Below are positions 1 through 8,200 of a DNA stretch of 58,168 nucleotides, piece after piece (positions within the stretch are counted from its first letter, which is position 1; the number at the start of each line of letters is the position of its first letter). The stretch covers positions 1 to 58,168 of the forward strand of contig SKRM01000014.1 in the NCBI GenBank assembly GCA_007118495.1, given 5' to 3'. Source of the DNA: Bacteroidales bacterium (GTDB taxonomy: Bacteria > Bacteroidota > Bacteroidia > Bacteroidales > UBA7960). The notes below the pieces were generated by a model. That model ran no database searches. It was not told the DNA's origin and saw nothing but the letters and a program-made list of their open reading frames with translations. The position numbers and the translations under genes are program-made.

Positions 1-315
1 TAGCCGTCGCAAGCGACGGCGGTTGAAAAGTTGGTCTGTGGCATTATCAACTTTTAAACTCATTAACCTATCAACTGCGGCGCAGCCGCAAAAGTAGAAA
101 GTAGGGCTCGGCGCGGGGCGCAGCCGCCTAACACGGCGCAGCCGCAAAAGCAGAAAGGGAGCAGCGACTGGCGATCAACTAACTCCCTTTCGTGCATCGA
201 TCTACAAAAAGAATACCCGTAGAGGTACAATGATAGGGCAAAGCTTTTACATCATCAAATATAATAGACAGAAAACATTAAATCGACTTATTTCTTTTGT
301 TGAATGGTCAAGGGG
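1..315. repeat. Repeat-bearing non-coding edge of the window
   Basis: No gene is supported here. A perfect hairpin lies at 3-20 (stem GCCGTCGC/GCGACGGC, two-base loop). An 8-bp inverted repeat pairs AAAAGTTG (26-33) with CAACTTTT (48-55). The 11-mer GGCGCAGCCGC occurs at 79-89, 117-127 and 135-145; the first and third copies are followed by AAAAG[T/C]AGAAAG. This resembles dispersed intergenic repeats, but whether copies exist elsewhere in the genome cannot be seen. The rest, up to the stop codon at 316, is A/T-rich without an obvious signal. Confidence 0.6.
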
Positions 316-747
316 TTATGATAATCCGTGTTTGTAGATCAACCAGCGTTCTACATCTTGCATAATGGCAAGAATAATATAGGGTACCCACATATGCAGG
401 GCAACTTCAAAAGACTTTTGCCAGGTGTTGTAGTCCTGAATCAAATGCAGCAACAAACCCAGCACCGGAAGCAGAAGCAGTTGCCTGAATATTCCTCCTT
501 TCAGGGGGTAAAAAGTCAGAAAACTGTAGAAATCTGCGCCCTTGGCAATGGATTTGTTAATTCCCTCTTTAAGATTTATGGTAAACAGCACATATATGAC
601 TGTAAGAAACAGTGATAATTTGAGCCCGATATGGTTTGTCCCATACATCAAAGTAGCATAGGCTGCCCAAATCAAAAACACTAAGGGTAGTTTAATCAGT
701 GAGCGATTCAGACGGTTGTATGAAAAATACATTCTAATCAGTTTCAT
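316..747 (-). CDS. Small integral membrane protein, function unknown
   Basis: The 143-aa product is strongly hydrophobic, with about four candidate membrane segments (roughly residues 20-36, 42-57, 86-104 and 115-130) and a basic N terminus (MKLIRMYFSYNRLNRSLIK). I do not recognise a family. Its ATG overlaps the TGA of the upstream lipoprotein gene (ATGA, 744-747), which strongly suggests co-translation. By position it could be a membrane partner of that lipoprotein, for example for anchoring, export or protection. This role is inferred from context only. Confidence 0.65.
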   Translation of the reverse strand: MKLIRMYFSYNRLNRSLIKLPLVFLIWAAYATLMYGTNHIGLKLSLFLTVIYVLFTINLKEGINKSIAKGADFYSFLTFYPLKGGIFRQLLLLPVLGLLLHLIQDYNTWQKSFEVALHMWVPYIILAIMQDVERWLIYKHGLS

Positions 748-1673
748 GGTATTTTTGGTTTAATATTTTCAGGATCATCTTCATTTTCCCTTAAAGTCCA
801 GTAATAATAGCCAGCTGAGAATACGACCGAAGATTTTGCGAATATAGATCCGGCCGAAGCCAGAAAGCCGCCCCAGCCGCCTAAAATGCTTGCTGCAACG
901 ATTGCTTTGGAATTGCCCATACATGCCAGGACACCTGCTACAGCATCTGCTTCTGCTATTTCACCCACCAGTTTCCAGTCGATGGTTCCTCCTCCCTCTT
1001 TATGATCTGTCCATTGGGATATGATCTGCTGCCATGAACCAATTGAGCTTAAACCTACACTAGCATTGTTGTTAACTATGAATACTTCGTGCTCATTGAG
1101 TTGATTTGTGGCATTCGACATCAATTCATCCAGTTTTTCCTGAATAAAATCAAGGTGCTCATCCGGGCACTCCTTTTTGGAATCTGTGGTTATTATTTCT
1201 CCGATTTTTTGAGAAAACATGGCAATTTTGTCAAAATCAACCAGATCGTTTTCGTATTCGTCGTTTGATTTTAATTGTTTTACCATAACGTCAAGCCAAT
1301 TCTTTGTTTCTTGTCCCGATAAAACTGTGAATAAGTCGATCGCATCCCGGGTTATTTGTAACCCCCTCAGATCAGGTTCAAAATTCCAATCGAATGTCTC
1401 TGCGTAATCATTGATATTATGCCCCATTAAACCCATAACCTGGTCGAATTTCATGTTTAATAAACCGGATCCCGGATGCAATTGCATCTCTTTAACAACG
1501 TGAGCGATCCCAAGTCTGTGAAACCTTTCTACGTCAGCGGTAATTAACTCCGCCAATTGTTCAGGGCATTCTTTATCCGGTTGCCGGGTGCTGAGCTCTT
1601 CATCAGCACATGCTGTAAATAGTCCCGACAAACATAGCAAGATTGCTGACAGTTGTAAAATTCTTTGTTTCAT
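744..1673 (-). CDS. Predicted lipoprotein with Gly/Ala-rich hydrophobic C terminus
   Basis: The 309-aa product starts with a lipoprotein signal peptide; the lipobox is LFTAC with Cys at about residue 22. The mature part is acidic and soluble-looking up to about residue 225. Then comes WKLVGEIAEADAVAGVLACM, followed by a Gly/Ala/Ser-rich hydrophobic stretch (about 255-285) that includes SILGGWGGFLASAG. A W-x-V...ADA...G opening before a small-residue-rich hydrophobic tail recalls tails I have seen on uncharacterised, bacteriocin-like Bacteroidota proteins, but this is a weak resemblance. The gene is the first of a two-gene unit with the membrane protein at 316-747. Function unknown. Confidence 0.7.
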   Translation of the reverse strand: MKQRILQLSAILLCLSGLFTACADEELSTRQPDKECPEQLAELITADVERFHRLGIAHVVKEMQLHPGSGLLNMKFDQVMGLMGHNINDYAETFDWNFEPDLRGLQITRDAIDLFTVLSGQETKNWLDVMVKQLKSNDEYENDLVDFDKIAMFSQKIGEIITTDSKKECPDEHLDFIQEKLDELMSNATNQLNEHEVFIVNNNASVGLSSIGSWQQIISQWTDHKEGGGTIDWKLVGEIAEADAVAGVLACMGNSKAIVAASILGGWGGFLASAGSIFAKSSVVFSAGYYYWTLRENEDDPENIKPKIP

Positions 1674-1795
1674 TTTTTTACATTTGTGGTGTTAAACATC
1701 ATTGTTTAATAACCTCATCCCAAAGAAGATTTTGCGGTCATTGGCGGGATGGGGTTTCTTATGTTGGCATTTTGCGTTTGGAAAGATGCCGCCTG

Positions 1796-1815
1796 TGCCA
1801 GATCACACTCTGGCA
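1796..1815. promoter_or_regulatory. Perfect inverted repeat TGCCAGA-N6-TCTGGCA
   Basis: The arms 1796-1802 and 1809-1815 are perfectly complementary over 7 bp with a 6-bp spacer (TCACAC). It is not followed by a T tract, so it looks more like a protein-binding palindrome than a terminator. Confidence 0.35.
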
Positions 1816-1888
1816 ATCACTCCCCTATACCCTGGTCGCCTGGCAATCGTGGTATATTTATCAGGCAATGATATGTAAAACCTGCATA

Positions 1889-1904
1889 TGGTCATTCATG
1901 ACCA
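1889..1904. promoter_or_regulatory. Inverted repeat TGGTCA-N4-TGACCA
   Basis: A perfect 6-bp inverted repeat with a 4-bp spacer, the second of five palindromes in the gap upstream of the permease gene. It could be an operator. Confidence 0.35.
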
Positions 1905-1945
1905 GACCAGAATGATTTTATCTGTACTGTTTTTCAGTCTGAATG

Positions 1946-1963
1946 GTCACATCAGGGTGTGAC
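1946..1963. promoter_or_regulatory. Inverted repeat GTCACA-N6-TGTGAC
   Basis: A perfect 6-bp inverted repeat with a 6-bp spacer (TCAGGG). TGTGA/TCACA half-sites are typical of CRP/FNR-family regulators, but here they stand in the opposite orientation and order, so no regulator is assigned. Confidence 0.35.
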
Positions 1964-1980
1964 TACCACAGTGTATTGAT

Positions 1981-1998
1981 TTGTCCAATTACGGACAA
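1981..1998. promoter_or_regulatory. Operator candidate TTGTCC-N6-GGACAA
   Basis: The arms are perfect (1981-1986, 1993-1998). The centre lies 21 bp from that of the next palindrome (2001-2020), about two helical turns. Both share the half-site TTGTYC/GGACAA, which fits two dimers on one DNA face. The pair lies about 240-280 bp upstream of the permease start. Confidence 0.45.
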
Positions 1999-2000
1999 TA

Positions 2001-2020
2001 TTTGTTCATGAATGGACAAA
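2001..2020. promoter_or_regulatory. Operator candidate TTTGTtCATgaATGgACAAA
   Basis: A 20-bp near-palindrome (one mismatched pair, lower-case t/g). It carries the same TTTGT...ACAAA ends as the perfect palindrome just before the second permease gene (55586-55605), and its ATGGACAAA arm resembles the neighbouring site at 1981-1998. Confidence 0.45.
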
Positions 2021-2260
2021 AAACCGCTCAATAAAAAATCCACAAAACGCGGTATATGAACGCAGTAAAACGATGGGCATTGATTTTGATAATTGTTTTG
2101 AGAACGACAATTGTTGTGTTCGTTTGCAGTTAATCATCCGTTCATGAGCATACCAGGTGATTGAAACTTTAAAACATTGAATGATTTACTGTAACATCCC
2201 GGCCCAACAGATCGTCAGATAGACAATGACTTATTCGAGCAACCAACGAAAACAAAAACC

Positions 2261-4678
2261 ATGACGCGTCATTTATTCAGATTCAGCTTTCGGTCACTGA
2301 AAAGACAAGGCGGATACGTTACCATCAATGTTCTGGGCCTTGCCATTGGTATGGCTTGTAGCCTGATGATCTCTTTATTTGTGATCCACGAGCTCAGCTA
2401 TGATAAATACCATGAACACCGTGATCAGATCTATCGTTTGGGGCTACATGGTATAATGAGCGGACAGGAAATCAAGGCTGCATACGTTGCTCCTCCTGTT
2501 GCGCCAGCTATGGCCAGAGAATTCCCTGAAGTTGAGAACTTTCTTCGCATGCAAATTTGGGACGAGACCATTATTCAGGTTGAAGACAGGTATTTTACTG
2601 AAGACCATTTTGCGTTGGCAGATTCTTCCTTTTTTGATTTCTTCTCCATTCGCCTGCTACGTGGAAATGCAGAAACGGCCCTTACTGAACCCTTTTCTGT
2701 GGTGCTTACAGAGACGGCGGCCGCAAGAATTTTTGGAGATGAGGACCCCCTGAACCAAACGATACGTGCCGGAGGCATGGAAAACCATTTCAGGGTTACG
2801 GGTATTATGGAAGACATTCCGGCAAATACCCATTTCAGTGTGGGCATGATCGGGTCTTTTGTCTCCCTGCCACAGCACAATAGCGATCATTGGCTTAACA
2901 ATAGTTATTTTTCGTATTTAAAACTGTTTCCCGGGTCAGATCCGGAAGCTGTCAAAGACAGGTTTGAAGATTTGATTCTGAAATATGTCGGCCCCCAGGT
3001 AAAACAATTAATGGGTATTTCAGTTGAAGATTTTTTGGCCATGGGAAACAGCTACAACTATTTCTTGCAACCGCTTTCAGAAATCCATTTAGATCCCACG
3101 ATAGAGTACCATCATCAACCCGCCAATGACCCAAAATACCTTTGGATATTCGGAGGGATTGGTTTGTTGATTCTGGTTATTGCCTCCATTAACTTTATGA
3201 ACTTGTCCACCGCGCAGGCAACCAAACGCGCCAGGGAGGTGGGTATGAAAAAAGTAATCGGGTCAACAAGGGGCATGCTGATCACACAGTTTGTCACGGA
3301 GACGGTGCTATTGTCATTTTTGGCCCTTTTTATTGCAGTCATTCTGGTTGAGTTCACTTTACCTTTTTTCAACAATATTTTGTCTTTGAGTCTCAATCTC
3401 TCTTACCTGAAAACCTGGTATGTAATTCCTGGCATGTTGCTCCTTGCTGTATTGGTTGGCTTATTTGCTGGTAGTTATCCAGCGTTTTACCTGTCCTCGT
3501 TCAATCCGGCCACGGTGTTGAAGGGAAAGACAAACGGAAAACAAAATACCCGTTTGAGACTTGGTCTGACTGTTCTTCAGTTTGCCATTTCTATCATGCT
3601 TATTTCGGGTTCGGTGATCATGTACAGGCAATTAACCTTCATGACCAATAAAGATCTTGGGTTTGACAAGGAAAACATTCTGGTCGTAAGGCGGGCTTAT
3701 GTTTTGGGTGGACAGGTTGATGCCTTTAAGACCGAACTACAGGCCATACCGGGGGTTACCTCTGTGTCCGCTTCAACCGCTATCCCCGGCAGAAGCAACA
3801 GCAATAACGGATACACCATCAGGGGGCGTCAGGATGAATCTTTTTTGATGACCACATTTTGGGTGGATTATGATTTTCTGGAAACATTTGGAATAACTAT
3901 GGCAAATGGTCGTTTTTTTGATCCTGATCTGCTGACAGACCAGCAGGCTTGTATCCTTAATGAAAGTGCTGTCAGAAACTACCACCTTGACGACATTGCA
4001 GAGACCAGGATTGTTTCTGTATTTGGAGGTGGTGAACCAACGGTGCTTCCCGTTATCGGGGTGATGGATGACTTTCACTATGAATCACTAAGGTATGATA
4101 TTTCGCCTGCCATCCTGCTTTTCAAACATGACAATATTCACTGGGGTTATGTGAGTTTACGTTATGAGCCTGGTATGTTAAGGAGGGTTCTTCAGGAAAC
4201 CGAAAACATATGGGACTCGTTTACTGCCAGTGAGCCCATGCTGTATTATTTTATGGATGATGATTTCAACCGCCTGTATCGCGAAGAGGAGCAAAATGCC
4301 CAGCTATCTGTGATATTCACCATTTTGGCCATCATCATTGCATCCATGGGACTTTACGGTTTGACGGCCTTTTCTCTGCAACAGCGGACCAGAGAAATTG
4401 GGGTGCGTAAAACTTTTGGGGCCAGCATTGCAGATATCTGGTATCTGGTTTGCAAAGATGTAATGGTTCTGGTGGCCGTGGCCACAGTAGTTGCCTGGCC
4501 ATTGGTTTATTGGGTAGCTGGCAACTGGTTACAGAATTATCATTACCGCATCAGCATGCAGCCACCTGACTTTTTGCTTGGATTTGTCATAGCAGTTATA
4601 ATTGCATTGGCTACCATCAGCTACAGAGTGCTGCGGACGGCATCCATGAATCCGTCCATGTCTCTGCGATATGAATAA
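2261..4678 (+). CDS. MacB/FtsX-type ABC transporter permease
   Basis: The 805-aa protein has the two-module layout of large Bacteroidota ABC permeases. It shows an N-terminal membrane helix (about 21-43), a MacB-like periplasmic core (about 50-240), an FtsX block with three helices (about 290-410, containing FMNLSTAQATKRAREVGMKK), then a second helix (about 430), a second periplasmic core and a C-terminal FtsX block (about 680-800, with QQRTREIGVRKTFGAS). These proteins work with a separate ATPase, and none is adjacent here. The family includes exporters and lipoprotein- or peptide-handling mechanotransmission complexes; the substrate is unknown. A paralogue with the same layout lies at 55615-57987. 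The upstream region carries palindromes. Confidence 0.9.
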   Translation: MTRHLFRFSFRSLKRQGGYVTINVLGLAIGMACSLMISLFVIHELSYDKYHEHRDQIYRLGLHGIMSGQEIKAAYVAPPVAPAMAREFPEVENFLRMQIWDETIIQVEDRYFTEDHFALADSSFFDFFSIRLLRGNAETALTEPFSVVLTETAAARIFGDEDPLNQTIRAGGMENHFRVTGIMEDIPANTHFSVGMIGSFVSLPQHNSDHWLNNSYFSYLKLFPGSDPEAVKDRFEDLILKYVGPQVKQLMGISVEDFLAMGNSYNYFLQPLSEIHLDPTIEYHHQPANDPKYLWIFGGIGLLILVIASINFMNLSTAQATKRAREVGMKKVIGSTRGMLITQFVTETVLLSFLALFIAVILVEFTLPFFNNILSLSLNLSYLKTWYVIPGMLLLAVLVGLFAGSYPAFYLSSFNPATVLKGKTNGKQNTRLRLGLTVLQFAISIMLISGSVIMYRQLTFMTNKDLGFDKENILVVRRAYVLGGQVDAFKTELQAIPGVTSVSASTAIPGRSNSNNGYTIRGRQDESFLMTTFWVDYDFLETFGITMANGRFFDPDLLTDQQACILNESAVRNYHLDDIAETRIVSVFGGGEPTVLPVIGVMDDFHYESLRYDISPAILLFKHDNIHWGYVSLRYEPGMLRRVLQETENIWDSFTASEPMLYYFMDDDFNRLYREEEQNAQLSVIFTILAIIIASMGLYGLTAFSLQQRTREIGVRKTFGASIADIWYLVCKDVMVLVAVATVVAWPLVYWVAGNWLQNYHYRISMQPPDFLLGFVIAVIIALATISYRVLRTASMNPSMSLRYE

Positions 4679-4689
4679 GAACCTATTGA

Positions 4690-5508
4690 TTAACGGAGCA
4701 AGCGGCTTTTGCTCTCCACCTTTATTAAGTGGGGTATGAGCTCTTGCTCCATTTCGTCTACAGTCTGACAATACCTGAATAACTTCAGGTCTTTTTCACT
4801 GATAGTTCCCAACTCAACCAACTTTGGGATATTGATTACCTGATCCCAGAACTTTCTGTCATAAAGGATGATCTTCAGTTCTTTTTTGATTTTCCCTGTC
4901 TGGACAAGAGTCAGTACCTCCATGAATTCATCCAGGGTGCCGAATCCGCCGGGAAAAATCACAAAAGCTTTCGCAGTAAAAACAAGCCATAGCTTACGCA
5001 TGAAAAAGTAATGAAACTCAAAGTTCAATGAGGGGTCAATATATGGGTTTGGCTCTTGTTCAAAGGGCAGGCTGATATTGAATCCGATGGTTTTACCTCC
5101 TGCAAGTTTGGCTCCCTTGTTGGCTGCCTCCATAATACCCGGACCACCACCGGTGGTTACTATGAAACGGCTATGGGGTGTGTACCTTTCTTTTGCCCAC
5201 TTGGTCAGACGTCTTGATAGTTCAGCAGCATCTTCGTAATACCTGGACATATCAAGGTCTCTTTGTGCCAGCTTCAATTCTTTTTCGGTTGTATTACCGG
5301 CCGTCTTTAGTAAATCCAGTTTTTTTTGTGCCTCCTTTTGGGGCAATGTGCGCGCTGAGCCAAAAAACACAATAGTATCCTGGACTTTGTTTTTACGCAG
5401 TCTTGATTTTGGTTCAAGATATTCTGACAGTATCCTGAGTTCTCTGGCAGCTGGAGAGTTCAGAAATTTTGCGTCCTGATAGGCTTTTGGTGGTTTTTTA
5501 TTTTCCAT
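4690..5508 (-). CDS. LOG family protein (Rossmann-fold nucleotide hydrolase)
   Basis: The 272-aa product carries both LOG hallmarks: GGGPGIMEAANKGA (about residues 121-134) and PGGFGTLDEFMEVLTL (about 185-200). The family was once called lysine decarboxylase-like; characterised members cleave nucleoside 5'-monophosphates (cytokinin riboside 5'-monophosphate phosphoribohydrolase activity). The N terminus of about 90 residues before the fold is longer than in minimal LOG proteins. The gene lies 15 bp downstream of ggt and is probably the last gene of the minus-strand run that starts at rsmE. Its 3' end faces the permease stop 11 bp away. Confidence 0.88.
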   Translation of the reverse strand: MENKKPPKAYQDAKFLNSPAARELRILSEYLEPKSRLRKNKVQDTIVFFGSARTLPQKEAQKKLDLLKTAGNTTEKELKLAQRDLDMSRYYEDAAELSRRLTKWAKERYTPHSRFIVTTGGGPGIMEAANKGAKLAGGKTIGFNISLPFEQEPNPYIDPSLNFEFHYFFMRKLWLVFTAKAFVIFPGGFGTLDEFMEVLTLVQTGKIKKELKIILYDRKFWDQVINIPKLVELGTISEKDLKLFRYCQTVDEMEQELIPHLIKVESKSRLLR

Positions 5509-5523
5509 ATGTTAAGTTTTAGG

Positions 5524-7215
5524 TTAATAGCCGGCGGCCTGGCCGTCTTTGCGTGACTCTGAGGCGCCGTAATAAACTTTATTGACCGGATCCCACATAA
5601 TGGCCTGGTATCCACCAAATGGTCCGTTGGCCCATTGGATGGTATGGCCTTTGCCCATGAGGGTTCTGATGGTTTCGTAGGGGAACCCCGACTCCAGGTT
5701 CAGCGTACCTCCGTTGGTCATGCGCTGACCGGTTGGTTCTGATGAGCCGGTATGGTGTATCCTGGGTGCATCACCGGCTTCCTGCAGGTTCATGCCAAAG
5801 TCAATCAGGTTTATTACGATTTGCGCGTGTCCCTGAGGCTGCATAGCTCCACCCATGACACCAAAACTGATGTGGGGTTGCCCGTCTTTGGTGATAAATC
5901 CGGGGATGATCGTGTGGAACGGTCTTTTTCCTGGTTCATAGGTGTTGAAATATCCCGGACTGAGGGTAAAGCCCTCACCCCGATTCTGGATAACAAATCC
6001 CAGCCCGGGAGGGGTCATGCCACTACCCATTCCGCGGTAGTTGCTCTGAATGAGCGAAACCATATTGCCGTCTTTATCGGCCACGGTTAAATAAATGGTG
6101 TTGGGTTGTTCCGGGATACCCGGATCGTAACGTCTGGCAGCCCTTTGGGGATCAATGAGCTGACGTCTTTCTTCAGCATACTCTTTGGATATCAGTCGGT
6201 TGACGGGTACCGGGCTGAAATCCATATCTGCGTAGTAATGCGCCCTGTCTTCAAAGGCAAGCTTTTTTGCTTCGACAAAAAGATGAATGTATTCAGCACT
6301 GTATAACCCCATGGAGGCTATGTCATAGGTTTCAAGGATGTTCAATATCTGCAATACGGCTATTCCCTGGCCGTTTGGGGGTAACTGCCAAACATCGTAG
6401 CCCCGGTAGTTGGTCGAAACAGGATCAACCCATGTACTGGTATGTGCTGCCATGTCTTCAAAGCTCAGAAATCCACCATTATCGCGGATGTACGTTTCAA
6501 TGGTTCTGGCAATATCTCCCCTGTAAAAGGCATCACGTCCTTCTCTTGCAATGGTTTCATAGGTGTTCGCCAGGTATGGGTTTTTGAAGATCTCTCCCTT
6601 TTGGGGCATTTGCCCGGCAGGCATATAGGTTTCAGCAAAATTGGGGAATCGCCCAAGAACAGGTGCTGATCGTTCCAGGTAGTAGGCTATAAGCTCAGTC
6701 ACAGGGAATCCCTGTCTTGCATAGTCAATGGATGGTTGCAGAATATCTGTCATTGGCAGACGTCCGAATTTCTCATGCATTTCAAACCAGCCGTCAACTG
6801 TTCCAGGAACACTAACTGTGAGGGCTCCGCGCTGTGGTATGTATTGATATCCATTTTCAATGAAATACTCTCTGGTAAGTGTTTTGGGTGAGCGGCCACT
6901 GGCATTGAGTCCGTGCAGCCGACCGCTTTCTGCATCCCATATGATGGCAAAAAGATCGCCTCCGATTCCGCAACCTGTAGGTTCCATCAAACCAAGGGCT
7001 GCATTGGCGGCAATAGCAGCATCAACGGCACTTCCCCCCTTCTTTAAGATATCCAGGGCTATCTGTGTGGCCAGGGGGTGGCTGGTTGCTGCCATTCCGT
7101 TCTGGGCTATGACCTCTGAACGCGTGGCGAACTGATGCCCGGTAATGCGATCTTGACCAAAAGCCTGAAAAACTGTCATGCAGATCAAAGCAGAGATAAT
7201 GAATAGTTGTTTCAT
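5524..7215 (-). CDS. ggt: Gamma-glutamyltransferase family protein
   Basis: This Ntn-hydrolase matures by self-cleavage and transfers or hydrolyses gamma-glutamyl groups, for example of glutathione. The ATG at 7215 gives a 563-aa protein with a signal peptide (MKQLFIISALICMTVFQAFG), so it is exported. Features are GGSAVDAAIAANAALGL near the N terminus, a predicted cleavage and catalytic Thr at about residue 373 in TIYLTVADKDGNMVSLIQS, the glycine motif GVMGGAMQPQGHAQ, and the usual ending SRKDGQAAGY. These fit the YwrD-like branch. It is followed after 15 bp by the LOG gene and preceded by the BrkB-family gene. A start 27 bp further upstream is possible but would bury the signal peptide. Confidence 0.9.
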   Translation of the reverse strand: MKQLFIISALICMTVFQAFGQDRITGHQFATRSEVIAQNGMAATSHPLATQIALDILKKGGSAVDAAIAANAALGLMEPTGCGIGGDLFAIIWDAESGRLHGLNASGRSPKTLTREYFIENGYQYIPQRGALTVSVPGTVDGWFEMHEKFGRLPMTDILQPSIDYARQGFPVTELIAYYLERSAPVLGRFPNFAETYMPAGQMPQKGEIFKNPYLANTYETIAREGRDAFYRGDIARTIETYIRDNGGFLSFEDMAAHTSTWVDPVSTNYRGYDVWQLPPNGQGIAVLQILNILETYDIASMGLYSAEYIHLFVEAKKLAFEDRAHYYADMDFSPVPVNRLISKEYAEERRQLIDPQRAARRYDPGIPEQPNTIYLTVADKDGNMVSLIQSNYRGMGSGMTPPGLGFVIQNRGEGFTLSPGYFNTYEPGKRPFHTIIPGFITKDGQPHISFGVMGGAMQPQGHAQIVINLIDFGMNLQEAGDAPRIHHTGSSEPTGQRMTNGGTLNLESGFPYETIRTLMGKGHTIQWANGPFGGYQAIMWDPVNKVYYGASESRKDGQAAGY

Positions 7216-7269
7216 GATGTAGTGGTTTTTATTGTGCAACATATGTTGTTACTGGTAATTGTTTAAAGC

Positions 7270-8199
7270 TTACTCCATGGCTGCCGGGTATTTATCCTCC
7301 AAATCCTCATAAAGGATGGCATTTTTTCTGGCCCTGATTCCATGTCCGAATTTGTTGGCAAACTGCCGGGTAAATTCTGCCCCAAAAAGGATGATCATGG
7401 CCACATAAGATACCCATATCATGATCAGTATAATGGCTCCGGCACTTCCATAAAGGGAGGCCGGGTCATAATTGATGAAGTAGACCCTTAGCCCATATTG
7501 ACCCAGAGTGAATAAGATGGCCGTGAGGATTGCCCCAATCCATACTGATCTCCACCTGATAACAGCATCGGGCAGAAACTTGAACATAAGCGCAAACAGT
7601 GTGCTGATTACAACAAGAGCCAGACCGTAATTTGACAGAATTGGCAATAGCCTGCCGGTTTCTTGCCAATAGGTCATGATCCAGTCACTCAGGGCAGCTA
7701 CCACAGTATTGATGACCATAGACATAAGCAGCAGAAAGCTTATGGCCAGGACAAGCCCAAAAGACAGCAAGCGATCTTTTAGGTACTTCAAAAATGCCTG
7801 TTTGGGTTTTGGAACCACCCCCCATATCCGGTTCAGAGATAACTGCAGGTGGTAAAAGAAGGTGGTTGCTCCAAAAAGCAGGAGGCCGACTCCCGCAACC
7901 ATGGCAAGCCTTGACGAACCTGTATCAGCTGCGCTGGCTACCATAGCCTCAACGGCTTTTGCGGTGTCGCTCCCTACCATGTCAGCTATGCGTCCTGATA
8001 ATTGTTCTGAAACGGCTTCTTCTCCAAAAAAGTAGCCGACCATGACAATGACGATGAGCAATAGGGCTGGTAGTGAAAAAATGGCGTAATAAGACAGGAT
8101 GGCACTTTGACGCCAGGGTCCGGATTCATTCCAGTGGATGGCAGTATCGCGGAATACCTCCCATAGCTTGATTGCTGATGTTTTTAACTGTTTCGACAT
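7270..8199 (-). CDS. YihY/BrkB family inner-membrane protein
   Basis: The product has about six membrane helices in the YihY/BrkB arrangement. Family-typical stretches are AILSYYAIFSLPALLLI (near residue 35) and YGSAGAIILIMIWVSYVAMIILFGAEF (near 250). The family was misannotated as RNase BN; its role is unclear (permease or virulence factor BrkB). I chose the ATG at 8199 because it comes one base after the TGA of the DUF4159 gene (8201-8203), suggesting coupled translation. In-frame ATGs at 8223 and 8241 would overlap that gene. Confidence 0.88.
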   Translation of the reverse strand: MSKQLKTSAIKLWEVFRDTAIHWNESGPWRQSAILSYYAIFSLPALLLIVIVMVGYFFGEEAVSEQLSGRIADMVGSDTAKAVEAMVASAADTGSSRLAMVAGVGLLLFGATTFFYHLQLSLNRIWGVVPKPKQAFLKYLKDRLLSFGLVLAISFLLLMSMVINTVVAALSDWIMTYWQETGRLLPILSNYGLALVVISTLFALMFKFLPDAVIRWRSVWIGAILTAILFTLGQYGLRVYFINYDPASLYGSAGAIILIMIWVSYVAMIILFGAEFTRQFANKFGHGIRARKNAILYEDLEDKYPAAME

Positions 8200-8200
8200 A

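Larger units (their letters stand above)
1674..2260. other. 587-bp intergenic region rich in spaced palindromes
   Basis: This gap between the lipoprotein gene (minus) and the permease gene (plus) holds five separate inverted repeats between 1796 and 2020, listed individually below. No convincing protein is seen; the one longer open frame (1643-1915, plus) runs antisense into the lipoprotein start and has no family features. The segment 2021-2260 is A/T-rich and probably carries the permease promoter, but no clean TAnnTTTG element was identified. Confidence 0.6.

Noticed and set aside
1643-1915. Plus-strand open frame of 90 codons before the first permease
   Set aside because: It starts inside the lipoprotein gene on the other strand, has no family features, and runs through the inverted repeats; the lipoprotein reading is far better supported.
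1946-1963. CRP/FNR-type operator
   Set aside because: The half-sites TGTGA and TCACA are in the reverse order (GTCACA...TGTGAC), so it does not match the consensus; kept only as a generic palindrome.
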